Shown here: piece by piece, positions 25,565 through 32,942 of the stretch | Numbering within the stretch: the stretch's first letter is position 1 | Layout of the letters: every line of letters starts with the position of its first letter | Origin: Pseudomonas sp. 2FG | GTDB taxonomy: Bacteria; Pseudomonadota; Gammaproteobacteria; Pseudomonadales; Pseudomonadaceae | Assembly: GCF_005502935.1 (NCBI RefSeq) | Contig: NZ_SCMP01000024.1 | Span: 1 to 40,288, forward strand | Direction: 5' to 3' | Length of the DNA: 40,288 nt | Notes under the pieces: generated by a model | Databases searched by the model: none | Told to the model about the DNA's origin: nothing | Seen by the model: the letters and a program-made list of their open reading frames with translations, nothing else | Translations under genes and position numbers: made by a program

Positions 25565-25882
25565 TTAGAACTTGATGCGTCCGGTCAGGGCATCCTTGAG
25601 CATCACCCAGTCGCCCATAAAGCTGTAAAGCGGGTACTTGAAGGTGGCGGGGCGGTTCTTTTCGAAGATGAAGTGGCCGACCCAGGCGAAACCATAACCG
25701 GCCAGCGGTAGCGCCAGCAGCCACAGCCACTGCTGGCTGACGACGGCGTAGGCGAGGATGCTCAGCACCAGCAGGCTGCCGGCATAATGCAGGCGGCGGC
25801 AGGTCGCGTTGCTGTGTTCCTGCAGGTAATAGGGGTAGAAATCGGCAAAGCGGGTGTAGCGCTCGCTGGTTTGCGTGCCCAT
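25565..25882 (-). CDS. DUF962 / Mpo1-like membrane protein
   Basis: This 105-residue protein has two to three membrane segments (about 45-62 and 64-80) and the DUF962 signature: FYPYYLQEHSNATCRRLHYAG near the start, then WVGHFIFEKNRPATFKYPLY. The conserved histidines HS, LHY and GH resemble the metal ligands of yeast Mpo1, an iron-dependent dioxygenase that shortens 2-hydroxy fatty acids. Whether bacterial members do this is unproven. The ATG at 25882 has a strong GGAGG. It is divergent from the AraC regulator across a 244-bp spacer. The spacer also contains a 7-bp perfect hairpin (AGTCCGG/CCGGACT, 25944-25964) in the probable leader of this gene. Confidence 0.9.
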   Translation of the reverse strand: MGTQTSERYTRFADFYPYYLQEHSNATCRRLHYAGSLLVLSILAYAVVSQQWLWLLALPLAGYGFAWVGHFIFEKNRPATFKYPLYSFMGDWVMLKDALTGRIKF

Positions 25883-26045
25883 GGCACACCTCCTGTCATG
25901 GTTAAGGCGCGGATTGGCTGTCCCGGTAAACCACCGCGCGGTGAGTCCGGCACGGGCCCGGACTGCGCTCACGCCCCCGTTAGGTGGGCGGCACAGCCCT
26001 GCGCCCGTGGTATTTGCAGTCTAGGGCGAGTGTCTTCGCGGGCCA

Positions 26046-26073
26046 GTGACATTAGGCGCCAGTTTAGTATCCT
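26046..26073 (+). promoter_or_regulatory. Promoter of the AraC regulator gene
   Basis: GTGACA (5 of 6), a 16-bp spacer and TATCCT (4 of 6) place a start site near 26080, 47 bp before the ATG at 26127. Confidence 0.5.
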
Positions 26074-26126
26074 TGCGCCGCCAGGCCGCGCTCTTGCGGC
26101 CAGCGTGGATAGCACAAGAAGGCGCC

Positions 26127-27128
26127 ATGAGCGAACGTACGACTTCCTCAAGCTGGGCCCTGGGCATAGTGCAGGCGCTGGAAATGGGCGGGGTCGACTG
26201 CCGTCGGCTGTTTCCCGAGCTGGGGCTGGATTACGCCGCACTGGATGACCCGGATGCGCGTTTCCCGCAGGACGCTATGACCCGGCTGTGGCAGCGGGCG
26301 GTGCAGCTCTCGGGCAATCCGGCGATTGGCCTGAACATGGCCAAGGTGGTGCGCCCGGCGTCCTTTCATGTGGTCGGTTATGCGCTGATGTCCAGCCGTA
26401 CTCTGAAAGAAGGGTTCGCCCGGCTGGTGCGTTATCAGCGGATCATCGGCGAAGGGGCGGACCTGAGTTTTCGCCCGCTGCCTGAGGGTTATGCGCTGAT
26501 GCTGGCGATCCATGGCGACCGCCTGGCCCCCGCCCGGCAGAGTGCCGAGGCTTCACTGGCCTACGCCCTGGCTTTCTGTCGCTGGATGACCGGCAAACCC
26601 ATTCGTCCGCTGCTGGTCAGCTTTCAGGGCGAGCCGCCGGCCGATCTCGAGCCCTATAAACAGGTGTTTCAGGCGCCCTTCCAGTTCAATGCCGCGCATT
26701 ACGCGCTGCTGTTCGAACGCGCCGACATGGAATCGCCGCTGCCCACGGCCAATGCGTCGCTGGCGCAGTTGCACGATCGCTTCGCCGGCGAATACCTGGC
26801 GCGCTTCTCGGAAAGCCGGGTGACCCATCTGGCGCGCCAGGTGCTTTGCCGGTTGTTGCCCCAGGGTGAGCCCAAGCGCGACACGGTGGCGCAGGCGCTG
26901 CACCTGTCGCAGCGCACCCTGCAGCGGCGTCTGCAGGAGGAGGGCACCAGCTTCCAGCAATTGCTCGACGATACCCGCCGCGAACTGGCCGTGCAGTACC
27001 TGGCCCAGCCTAATCTGACCCTGCTGGAAACCGCCTACCTGCTCGGCTTTGCCGACCCGAGCAACTTCTTCCGCGCCTTCCGCCGCTGGTTCGACGCGAC
27101 CCCGGGCGAGTATCGCGCGCGGTTGTAA
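26127..27128 (+). CDS. AraC family regulator, OruR/ArgR-like with arabinose-binding-like domain
   Basis: This 333-residue protein has an N-terminal ligand domain of the PF12625 type (GVDCRRLFPELGLDYAALDDPDARFP, then NPAIGLNMAKVVRPASFHVVG). A C-terminal AraC DNA-binding domain lies at about 235-330 (TVAQALHLSQRTLQRRLQEE and LGFADPSNFFRAFRRWFDAT). This architecture is typical of catabolic regulators such as OruR. The inducer and targets are unknown; the neighbour on the other side of the promoter is the DUF962 gene. The start ATG at 26127 follows AAGAAGG. It converges with trkH across 93 bp with no clear terminator. Confidence 0.9.
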   Translation: MSERTTSSSWALGIVQALEMGGVDCRRLFPELGLDYAALDDPDARFPQDAMTRLWQRAVQLSGNPAIGLNMAKVVRPASFHVVGYALMSSRTLKEGFARLVRYQRIIGEGADLSFRPLPEGYALMLAIHGDRLAPARQSAEASLAYALAFCRWMTGKPIRPLLVSFQGEPPADLEPYKQVFQAPFQFNAAHYALLFERADMESPLPTANASLAQLHDRFAGEYLARFSESRVTHLARQVLCRLLPQGEPKRDTVAQALHLSQRTLQRRLQEEGTSFQQLLDDTRRELAVQYLAQPNLTLLETAYLLGFADPSNFFRAFRRWFDATPGEYRARL

Positions 27129-27221
27129 AATTGTGCCTGGATAAAGCCCTTCAACGACCCGTCGCAAGCGCGTGTAGGCCGCACGCGGATCAGCTGCGCG
27201 CAGCAGGTCGGAAAAGGGTTT

Positions 27222-28676
27222 TCAGTGCTTCCAGAAGGCCGGGGTGAGCAATACCAGCACCGTCAGGATTTCCAGGCGGCCCAGCAGCATGCCCAGCGAG
27301 AGCAGCCACTTGGCCGCATCCGGCAGGCTGGAGAAGTTGCCGGCCGGGCCGATGATCGGGCCGAGGCCCGGGCCGACGTTGGCCACCGCGGTGGCGGCAC
27401 CGCTCATCGCAGTCATCCAGTCCAGCCCCATCAGCGCCAGACCGAGGGCGATCACGCCGATGGTGATGCCGAAGAAGAAGGAGAAGGTGAGGATCGAACG
27501 GACGATCTCATCGTCCAGGTTATGCCCGTTGTATTGCTGCTTGATCACCGCGCGCGGGTGTACCAGTTGCTGCAGGTTGGCCTTGAGCAGCACATAGGCG
27601 ACCTGGAGGCGGAAGATCTTCAGGCCGCCGGAGGTGGAGCCGGAGCAGCCGCCGACGAAGGTCAGGTAGAAGAACACCATCACCGCGAAGCTGCCCCACT
27701 GGTTGTAATCGCCGAGGGCATAGCCGGTGGTGGTGGCCACCGAGGTGACGTTGACCGCGACTATGCGCACGGCGTCCAGCCAGGCGTGCTCGGAGTTCAG
27801 CCATAGCCAGGTGCCGAACGCCAGCCAGATCGCCACCAGAAAAGCGACGAAGTCGCGCACCTGATGGTCCTTGATCAAGGCTTTGCGGTTACCGCGTAGG
27901 GTGGCGACATAGAGGGTGAAGGGCAGGGCGCCGAGGATCATGAACAGCACCGCGACCCAGTGCACCGCCGGTTGCGTCCAGTTGGCCAGGGAGGCATCGG
28001 AGGTGGAGAAGCCGCCGGTGGCGATGGACGACATGGAGTGGTTGACCGCGTCGAACGGCGTCATGCCGGCGACCCAGAAACTCAGAAAGCCGAGCACCGT
28101 GAGGCCGATATAGACCAGCAGGATGTACTTGGCCGCCATATGCGAGCGCGGCATGACCTTCTCGCCCCAGTCCGAGGATTCGGTCTGGAACAGGCGCATG
28201 CCACCGACCCGCAGCAGCGGCAGGATCGCCACCGCCATGCCGATAAAGCCGATCCCGCCCAGCCAGTTGATCAACGAGCGCCACATCAGCAGGCCCGGCG
28301 AGGCGTGATCCAAGCCGACCAGCACGGTGGAGCCGGTGGTGGTAATGCCGGACATGGTTTCGAAGAAGGCATCCGTATAGCTGATGTCTTGAATGATCAC
28401 CATCGGCAGCGCCGCGAAGCAGCACACCACTATCCAGCTGGCGGTAGTCAGCATGTACATGTCGCGCGGCCGCAGGTGCGCGTGCTCCGGGCGTCCGGGG
28501 GCAACCAGCGCGAGGCCGGCGAGTACGGTGATCAGGCTCGACCAGAGGAAGGCGTTGAGATCGTCGGTGCGCTCGAAGAGCAGCAGGGTCAGCATGGGAA
28601 TGACCATGCTGACCGCGAGGGTGATCAGGAAGATGCCGAGGATAAAACCAATGATGCGCAGGGTCGGCAGGGCCAT
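27222..28676 (-). CDS. trkH: Trk system potassium uptake protein TrkH
   Basis: This 484-residue potassium-translocating membrane subunit has four pore-loop repeats. The loop motifs can be seen in order: SGITTTGSTV, SSIATGGFST, VATTTGYALGDY and ANVGPGLG, each with the conserved filter glycine. About ten transmembrane segments surround them. TrkH works with the cytoplasmic NAD(H)/ATP-binding TrkA, which is not in this window. The length is usual for TrkH. A good promoter lies just upstream. The ATG at 28676 has a weak ribosome site. It is divergent from the nitroreductase gene. Confidence 0.96.
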   Translation of the reverse strand: MALPTLRIIGFILGIFLITLAVSMVIPMLTLLLFERTDDLNAFLWSSLITVLAGLALVAPGRPEHAHLRPRDMYMLTTASWIVVCCFAALPMVIIQDISYTDAFFETMSGITTTGSTVLVGLDHASPGLLMWRSLINWLGGIGFIGMAVAILPLLRVGGMRLFQTESSDWGEKVMPRSHMAAKYILLVYIGLTVLGFLSFWVAGMTPFDAVNHSMSSIATGGFSTSDASLANWTQPAVHWVAVLFMILGALPFTLYVATLRGNRKALIKDHQVRDFVAFLVAIWLAFGTWLWLNSEHAWLDAVRIVAVNVTSVATTTGYALGDYNQWGSFAVMVFFYLTFVGGCSGSTSGGLKIFRLQVAYVLLKANLQQLVHPRAVIKQQYNGHNLDDEIVRSILTFSFFFGITIGVIALGLALMGLDWMTAMSGAATAVANVGPGLGPIIGPAGNFSSLPDAAKWLLSLGMLLGRLEILTVLVLLTPAFWKH

Positions 28677-28711
28677 GGAGTCGGCTCGGGCTCAGGAAGA
28701 CAAGGGGCGCC

Positions 28712-28739
28712 ATTCTACTCGCGCCTATGGGCCTGTAAA
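28712..28739 (-). promoter_or_regulatory. trkH promoter
   Basis: On the minus strand TTTACA (28739-28734) and TAGAAT (28717-28712) are each 5 of 6 and are separated by 16 bp, with a start site near 28705, about 30 bp before the ATG. Confidence 0.6.
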
Positions 28740-28804
28740 CCAGCCTTTACGGGGCTGCGCAGGCGTTTTCTGCTGGTTAGGATAGCCGCCGCTGCTTGTC
28801 ATGC

Positions 28805-28878
28805 CGTAGGGCGTACTCGCCGCAGGCAGTACGCCGACCTATTGGCGGGCTGTCGCTGCGCTCCGAGACCACCCTACG
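28805..28878. repeat. REP-like inverted repeat between trkH and the nitroreductase gene
   Basis: CGTAGGG (28805-28811) and CCCTACG (28872-28878) bracket a 74-bp unit. At its left side it contains the perfect pair GGCGTACT / AGTACGCC with a nested GCC-GCA-GGC hairpin. This resembles short intergenic palindromic repeats common in Pseudomonas. A -10-like TAGAAT for the nitroreductase gene follows at 28913-28918 without a clear -35. I see nothing else in the 271-bp spacer apart from the trkH promoter. Confidence 0.5.
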
Positions 28879-28947
28879 CGCAAGCGGCCGCGGGCCGAGT
28901 CGTCCGATCGGCTAGAATGCGCGCTATCTTTTTTCTGGAGGTGGCCG

Positions 28948-29508
28948 ATGGAGGCTCTCGACGCTCTGCTTAACCGTGTTTCCGCGCCGCGCTTGCGCGA
29001 GCCCGCACCCGATGCGGCGCAACGTGAGGTGCTGTTTCGCGCGGCCTTGCGGGCGCCGGATCATGGCCAGCTGCGGCCCTGGCGTTTTCTCACGGTGGAG
29101 GGGGCTGCGCGCGAGCAACTCGGTGAGTTGTTTGCCGCGGTGCTGACCGCTGACTCGGCGCAGGTCACGCAAGAAGCCTTGAGCAAGGCCCGGGCGATGC
29201 CGCTGCGCGCACCGCTCCTGATAGTGGTGATCGCCCGTTTGCAAGACCACTTCAAGATCCCGCAGCAGGAGCAACTGCTGGCGGCTGGCTGCGCGGCGCA
29301 TGGCATTCTGCTGGCCGCTCACGCCCAGGGCATTGGTGCGGTCTGGCGGACCGGCGAGCTGGCCTACAACGCGGGGGTGGCCCAGGGCCTGGGCTTGAGC
29401 GCGGCTGAGCAGATCATCGGCTTTCTCTATCTGGGGACGCCGGAGCGTGAGTTGCGTACCCCGGCAGAACTGGCGGTCAGCGACTTCGTCAGTGCCTGGC
29501 CGGCTTGA
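28948..29508 (+). CDS. YdjA-like nitroreductase
   Basis: This 186-residue flavoprotein of the nitroreductase fold is of the short YdjA type. FMN-contact patterns include RAPDHGQLRPWRFLTV near residues 36-50, the central AAGCAAHGILLAAHAQGIGAV, and the C-terminal IIGFLYLGTPE. Such enzymes are homodimers that reduce nitro and quinone compounds with NAD(P)H; the natural substrate of YdjA is unknown. The ATG at 28948 has GGAGG about 7 bp upstream. It converges with the sensor kinase gene over a pair of overlapping hairpins. Confidence 0.92.
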   Translation: MEALDALLNRVSAPRLREPAPDAAQREVLFRAALRAPDHGQLRPWRFLTVEGAAREQLGELFAAVLTADSAQVTQEALSKARAMPLRAPLLIVVIARLQDHFKIPQQEQLLAAGCAAHGILLAAHAQGIGAVWRTGELAYNAGVAQGLGLSAAEQIIGFLYLGTPERELRTPAELAVSDFVSAWPA

Positions 29509-29511
29509 TTG

Positions 29512-29549
29512 CTAGGGCAAGACCCTAGGCCGGGTTCTACCCAGCCTAG
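29512..29549. terminator. Two mutually exclusive hairpins between convergent genes
   Basis: CTAGGG-CAAGA-CCCTAG (29512-29528) and a longer hairpin, CTAGGC with GGGT pairing ACCC and GCCTAG (29525-29549), share bases 29525-29528, so only one can form at a time. The second includes the stop codon of the sensor kinase gene. There is no T-run. They probably act as a bidirectional barrier for the nitroreductase and cpx transcripts. Confidence 0.45.
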
Positions 29550-30877
29550 AGCTCGCTCGCCATCAGCGGCAGTTCCAGGCTGGCAATAAAGCCACCGCCT
29601 GGATGGTTTGCCAGCTTCAGGCTGCCGCCGTGCCGTTCGGCGGCGCGGCGGGCAATCGCCAAGCCCAAGCCATGCCCCGCCGTGCTTTGTTCCGGGGCGC
29701 GGAAGAAGGGTTCGCCGAGTCGAGGCAAATGCGCGGTCGGCACGCCGGGGCCATGATCGCGCACGCTGAGCAGCAAGCGTTCAGCCTGACGCTGCGCTAA
29801 TAGCTCGATCGGCTGGTCGGGCGGATTGAAACGCAGGGCATTGCGCAGCAGGTTGTCCAGCGCGCGCTCGAGCATGTCCGGCCAGCCTTGCAGGCTCAGC
29901 CCCGGCTCTATTTCGATGCGGATCTCCTGCTCCGGGGCGCTCAGTTGTGCATCCTGCCGCCGACTTTCGAGCAGGGCCGGCAGGTCGATCGGCTGTGCGG
30001 CGCCAGGCTCGGCATCCAGGCGGGCGAGGGCGAGAATCTCACTGATCAAGGCTTCCAGGCGGTCGCATTCGCGGGACAGACGTGGCCACAGCTGTTCGCG
30101 TTCGCCTGGACCTGCGCGTTCGGCCAGGGCCAGGGCGATGCGCAAGCGCGCCAGCGGTGAGCGCAGTTCGTGGGACACATCGCGCAGCAGTTGGCGCTGG
30201 CTGCCGATCAGGCCTTGCAGGCGTGCGCCCATGCGGTTGAAGTCGCTGGCCAGTACGCCGAATTCATCGCGGCGGTTGGCCAGGCGCGCCAGGCTGTGCT
30301 GCTGATAGCTGGTCTGCCCGAGGTCATGCACGGCGCCGCGCAGGCGGCTCAGCGGGCGGGTGATGGAGAGTGTCAGCAGTAGGCTGAACAGGCTCAGCAC
30401 CACCAGCGCGATGCCCAGCGCACTCAGCGGCCAGAGCAGGCTGCCGCGGTGCCAGGCATCCAGCTCCGGGTGTGGAATGCGGTAGATCAGCAAGTAGGTC
30501 TCGCCGCTCGCCGGGCTGGTGTAGTCGGCGGTCAGGCGGCGCCAGGGCAAGCGCCGCCGATCATTGTGCCGACGCGCCTCGAAGGCCGCCGCGCGTCGCG
30601 GGAAGGTGCCCTTGACCAGTGCGTCGCCGTTATCGTCGAGCACCTGGATGTCGATGTGGTAGCGGCGTTTGCGCTGCTCCAGATAGTGCTGCGCGGCCTG
30701 CTCGCCTTCTGCTTCATAGATCTGCGTCCAGCGCTCGGCCAAACCCTGGAGGCCTGGGTGGCGGCTGAGAATCCAGGCGTCCTGGTTCAGCGCATGGCCA
30801 AGCAGCATGGACAGCCCGGCGACCAGGGCGATGGCCAGCCAGAAGCTGGCGAAGATGCGCCAAAACAGTGAACGCAC
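29546..30877 (-). CDS. cpxA: Cpx-type sensor histidine kinase (CpxA/CpxS)
   Basis: This 443-residue inner-membrane kinase has a transmembrane segment at 7-27, a periplasmic sensor at about 28-147, a second segment at 148-171 and HAMP to about 225. HisKA has the phospho-acceptor H236 in DVSHELRSPLARLR, and an ATPase domain follows with NLLRNALRF, DHGPGVP and GHGLGLAIARR. The start is GTG at 30877, with GGAG 6 nt upstream; no closer ATG fits. It is the last gene of cpxR-spy-cpxA, as in P. aeruginosa PA3204-PA3206, where the pair controls efflux and envelope stress genes. A hairpin just upstream may reduce its expression relative to spy. RstB is the nearest alternative, but the gene order favours Cpx. 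Confidence 0.88.
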   Translation of the reverse strand: MRSLFWRIFASFWLAIALVAGLSMLLGHALNQDAWILSRHPGLQGLAERWTQIYEAEGEQAAQHYLEQRKRRYHIDIQVLDDNGDALVKGTFPRRAAAFEARRHNDRRRLPWRRLTADYTSPASGETYLLIYRIPHPELDAWHRGSLLWPLSALGIALVVLSLFSLLLTLSITRPLSRLRGAVHDLGQTSYQQHSLARLANRRDEFGVLASDFNRMGARLQGLIGSQRQLLRDVSHELRSPLARLRIALALAERAGPGEREQLWPRLSRECDRLEALISEILALARLDAEPGAAQPIDLPALLESRRQDAQLSAPEQEIRIEIEPGLSLQGWPDMLERALDNLLRNALRFNPPDQPIELLAQRQAERLLLSVRDHGPGVPTAHLPRLGEPFFRAPEQSTAGHGLGLAIARRAAERHGGSLKLANHPGGGFIASLELPLMASEL

Positions 30878-30896
30878 AGCAACTCCTTAAACGGAC

Positions 30897-30929
30897 AAAG
30901 CCCATCCAACAGCGCTGTGCTGGATGGGC
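30897..30929 (-). terminator. Terminator/attenuator between spy and the kinase gene
   Basis: GCCCATCCA and TGGATGGGC form a 9-bp perfect stem (30900-30908 with 30921-30929). On the minus strand it is followed by only three T residues, and the kinase ribosome site comes just after. It probably ends most spy transcripts and lets some continue. Confidence 0.6.
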
Positions 30930-30961
30930 GGGTAGCCTTCGGCTTTTATACCGCGGCAAGC

Positions 30962-31372
30962 TTACTGGGCTTTTTGCTCTTTCTGGGCTTTCCAGGCTTC
31001 GAACTCGGCGCGTTCGGCGCGGCGTTCTTGCTGCTTCTTCTGCAACTCGTCGAACTGTTTCTGTTGTTCAGGCTTGAGCAGGGCGCGGATCTCGCTCTGA
31101 GTCTTGTCGTGTTTGGCCTTGAGTTCATCCTGCATGGCTTTCTGTTCGGCTGCGGGCAGCTTGTCCAGGTAGCGCTGGGTGATCTCGTGGCGGCTGTGCA
31201 TTTGCTCGCCCATCAGCTTGCCGATGGCATGCCGTTGCTCCTTGCTCAGATCCAGTTCTTTGAACACCTGCGAGCCGTGTGCGCCGCCGTGGCGTGGGCC
31301 GCCCTCGGGCATGGCCATGGCGAATGTCGGCAGGGCTGCGGCGAACAGGACGGCGATGAGGGTCTTACGCAT
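30962..31372 (-). CDS. Spy/CpxP family periplasmic protein (LTXXQ motif family)
   Basis: This 136-residue protein has a signal peptide cut near residue 20 (TFAMA then MPEG). The mature part is helical and charged: FKELDLSKEQRHAIGKLM followed by IRALLKPEQQKQFDELQKK, two LTXXQ-like repeats (LSKEQ and LKPEQ). The family comprises CpxP, a periplasmic feedback inhibitor of CpxA, and Spy, an ATP-independent chaperone. The gene lies between the response regulator and the kinase, with a CpxR-type box 84 bp upstream, so it is likely a Cpx target and feedback partner. The ATG at 31372 has AGGAG. Confidence 0.9.
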   Translation of the reverse strand: MRKTLIAVLFAAALPTFAMAMPEGGPRHGGAHGSQVFKELDLSKEQRHAIGKLMGEQMHSRHEITQRYLDKLPAAEQKAMQDELKAKHDKTQSEIRALLKPEQQKQFDELQKKQQERRAERAEFEAWKAQKEQKAQ

Positions 31373-31455
31373 GAGGTGTCTCCTTGTCTCGATTCCGGCC
31401 GGTTGCCGGATGTGCCCAGTCTAGGGATGGCAAGGTCAAGGGCGGTCAGGCAAGG

Positions 31456-31471
31456 GTAAAGCTTAGGTAAA
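31456..31471 (+). promoter_or_regulatory. CpxR-type box upstream of spy
   Basis: GTAAA (31456-31460), a 6-bp spacer and GTAAA (31467-31471) repeat at 11 bp, matching the CpxR box GTAAA-N4-8-GTAAA. On the minus strand a TAGACT -10 for spy lies at 31423-31418 with no recognisable -35, so the box would sit near -45 to -60, as expected for an activator site. Confidence 0.65.
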
Positions 31472-31488
31472 GGCTGGGGGAGCTGGGT

Positions 31489-32166
31489 TCAGGCGCTGTA
31501 GTAGTAACCGCGGCTACGCAGCGCGAGGATGCGCGGCCGGCCATCGGGGTGTGGGCCGATTTTTTTCCGCAGGTTGCTGACGTGCATGTCCAGGCTGCGG
31601 TCGTACAGGGTCAGCTTACGACCGAGGGCCAGTTGCGCCAGTTCTTGCTTATCCACCGGCTCGCCGGGTTGGCGCAGCAGGGCTTCGAGCAGGCGGCTTT
31701 CGGAGACGGTGAGGATGACCTCATGGCCGTCAATGTTGACCACGCCGCGGGCCGGGCTGAAGCACAAGTCACCCAGCTCCAACTGGCTGGACACGGCCAC
31801 TGGCAGGCTACGGCGCAGAACGGCGCGTAGACGGGCCGTCAGTTCACGAGGATCACAAGGTTTGGCCAGGTAGTCGTCGGCGCCGAGTTCCAGGCCGAGG
31901 ATGCGATCCAAGGGTTCGCCACGGGCCGAGAGCATCAATACCGGCAGTTCGGGGTGGTCGCTGCGCAGCTGCTTGAGCAGCTCCAGGCCGCTGCCGTCGG
32001 GCAGCATGACATCCAGCACGACGGCGGCGGGTGGCTGTGCGGCGAGTGCCGCACGGGCGCTATGGCCGTCATGACAGGCGCTGACTTGAAAGCCTTCCTG
32101 ACTCAGCCAGCTGGTCAGCAGTTCGCACAGTTCACGGTCATCGTCGATCAGCAATAAGGTGGGCAT
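31489..32166 (-). CDS. cpxR: CpxR-type response regulator (OmpR family)
   Basis: This 225-residue protein has a receiver domain at 1-118, with acidic pocket IDDD (8-10), phospho-acceptor D52 in LDVMLPD, S80 in LMLSA and K102 in AKP. A winged-helix DNA-binding domain lies at about 130-225 (LTVSESRLLEALLRQPGE, LDMHVSNLRKKIG, LRSRGYYY). The ATG at 32166 lacks a good ribosome site but is 10 bp after the upstream gene, so translation may be coupled. Its partner kinase is two genes downstream. The regulator's own box lies between it and spy, which would raise spy and kinase expression on activation. Confidence 0.9.
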   Translation of the reverse strand: MPTLLLIDDDRELCELLTSWLSQEGFQVSACHDGHSARAALAAQPPAAVVLDVMLPDGSGLELLKQLRSDHPELPVLMLSARGEPLDRILGLELGADDYLAKPCDPRELTARLRAVLRRSLPVAVSSQLELGDLCFSPARGVVNIDGHEVILTVSESRLLEALLRQPGEPVDKQELAQLALGRKLTLYDRSLDMHVSNLRKKIGPHPDGRPRILALRSRGYYYSA

Positions 32167-32176
32167 ATGGCGGCGC

Positions 32177-32593
32177 TTAGTTGATCCATTCGCGGCGGGT
32201 TCTGCGGCGACCACGCAGCATGGCGCCGCAGAGCAGGGCGATGAGTGCCACGCCCGCGCCAACCACAAACCACAGCTGTTGTTCGCTCAGCAGGCGTGCC
32301 GGCTGTTCGGCCTGGGCTTGCTTGAGTTGCAACTTGAGCCGCTGGTTGTCCTGGCGCAGCCGCGTCAATTGAGCGTTCTCGCGCTCACCGCCAGTGCTTT
32401 GTAGTTGCGCGGCCAGTTCGGCGCGCCGCTGTTCACTTTCGGCCAGGCGCTGCTCCAGTGCGTCAATTTGCATTTGCGTCGCGGTGGCGGCCAAGGGTGG
32501 GTTGCTGTCAGGCGCAGCCGATAGTTCCTCGGCGTGCAGCTGGCCAGTCATCAGCAATGCAGCGAGCAGCAGGGACAGCGGACCTTGGCGCAT
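32177..32593 (-). CDS. Exported coiled-coil membrane-anchored protein of unknown function
   Basis: This 138-residue protein has a signal-like N-terminus (LSLLLAALLMTGQLHAEE), a charged coiled coil at about 40-95 (IDALEQRLAESEQRRAELAA, then LRQDNQRLKLQLKQAQ) and a C-terminal membrane helix at about 107-125 followed by a basic tail, RGRRRTRREW. The layout resembles the tail half of SH3-and-anchor (YgiM/TIGR04211) proteins, but no SH3 domain is present. AGGAG precedes the ATG at 32593. It ends 10 bp before cpxR, so it is probably cotranscribed and may be an envelope component linked to Cpx. No function can be assigned. Confidence 0.8.
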   Translation of the reverse strand: MRQGPLSLLLAALLMTGQLHAEELSAAPDSNPPLAATATQMQIDALEQRLAESEQRRAELAAQLQSTGGERENAQLTRLRQDNQRLKLQLKQAQAEQPARLLSEQQLWFVVGAGVALIALLCGAMLRGRRRTRREWIN

Positions 32594-32641
32594 CGGAACT
32601 CCTATTTCCTGGTTGTTAGCGGCCTGCGGTTTCGGTGGCGC

Positions 32642-32941
32642 TTAGGGGAGCACGAGCTTGAAGGGTTTCACCAGCACGCTGGCATAGACCCCGGCAGCCC
32701 GGTAGGGATCGGCGTCGGCCCAGCTCTGGGCGGCGCTAAGGGATTCAAACTCGGCGACGATCAGGCTGCCGCTGAAGCCGGCGGCGCCAGGGTCATTGCT
32801 ATCGACTGCCGGGTGCGGGCCGGCGAGCACCAGGCGGCCTTCATTTTTCAGCTGTTCCAGCCGAGCCAGGTGGGCGGGGCGGGCGGCCAGGCGGTTTTCC
32901 AGCGAGTTGGCTAGATCGGTGGCAATGATCGCGTAGAGCAT
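32642..32941 (-). CDS. yciI: YciI family protein
   Basis: This 99-residue ferredoxin-like fold protein begins MLYAIIATDLANSLENRLAARPAHL and ends with the YciI pattern DPYRAAGVYASVLVKPFKLV. The conserved histidine of HLARLEQL and aspartate of the ADADPY segment are present. The family is related to muconolactone isomerase-type barrels and its role is undetermined. The start lies 1 nt after the yciB stop, with AAGGA inside the yciB end, so the two are tightly coupled, as in many proteobacteria. Confidence 0.93.
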   Translation of the reverse strand: MLYAIIATDLANSLENRLAARPAHLARLEQLKNEGRLVLAGPHPAVDSNDPGAAGFSGSLIVAEFESLSAAQSWADADPYRAAGVYASVLVKPFKLVLP

Positions 32942-32942
32942 G

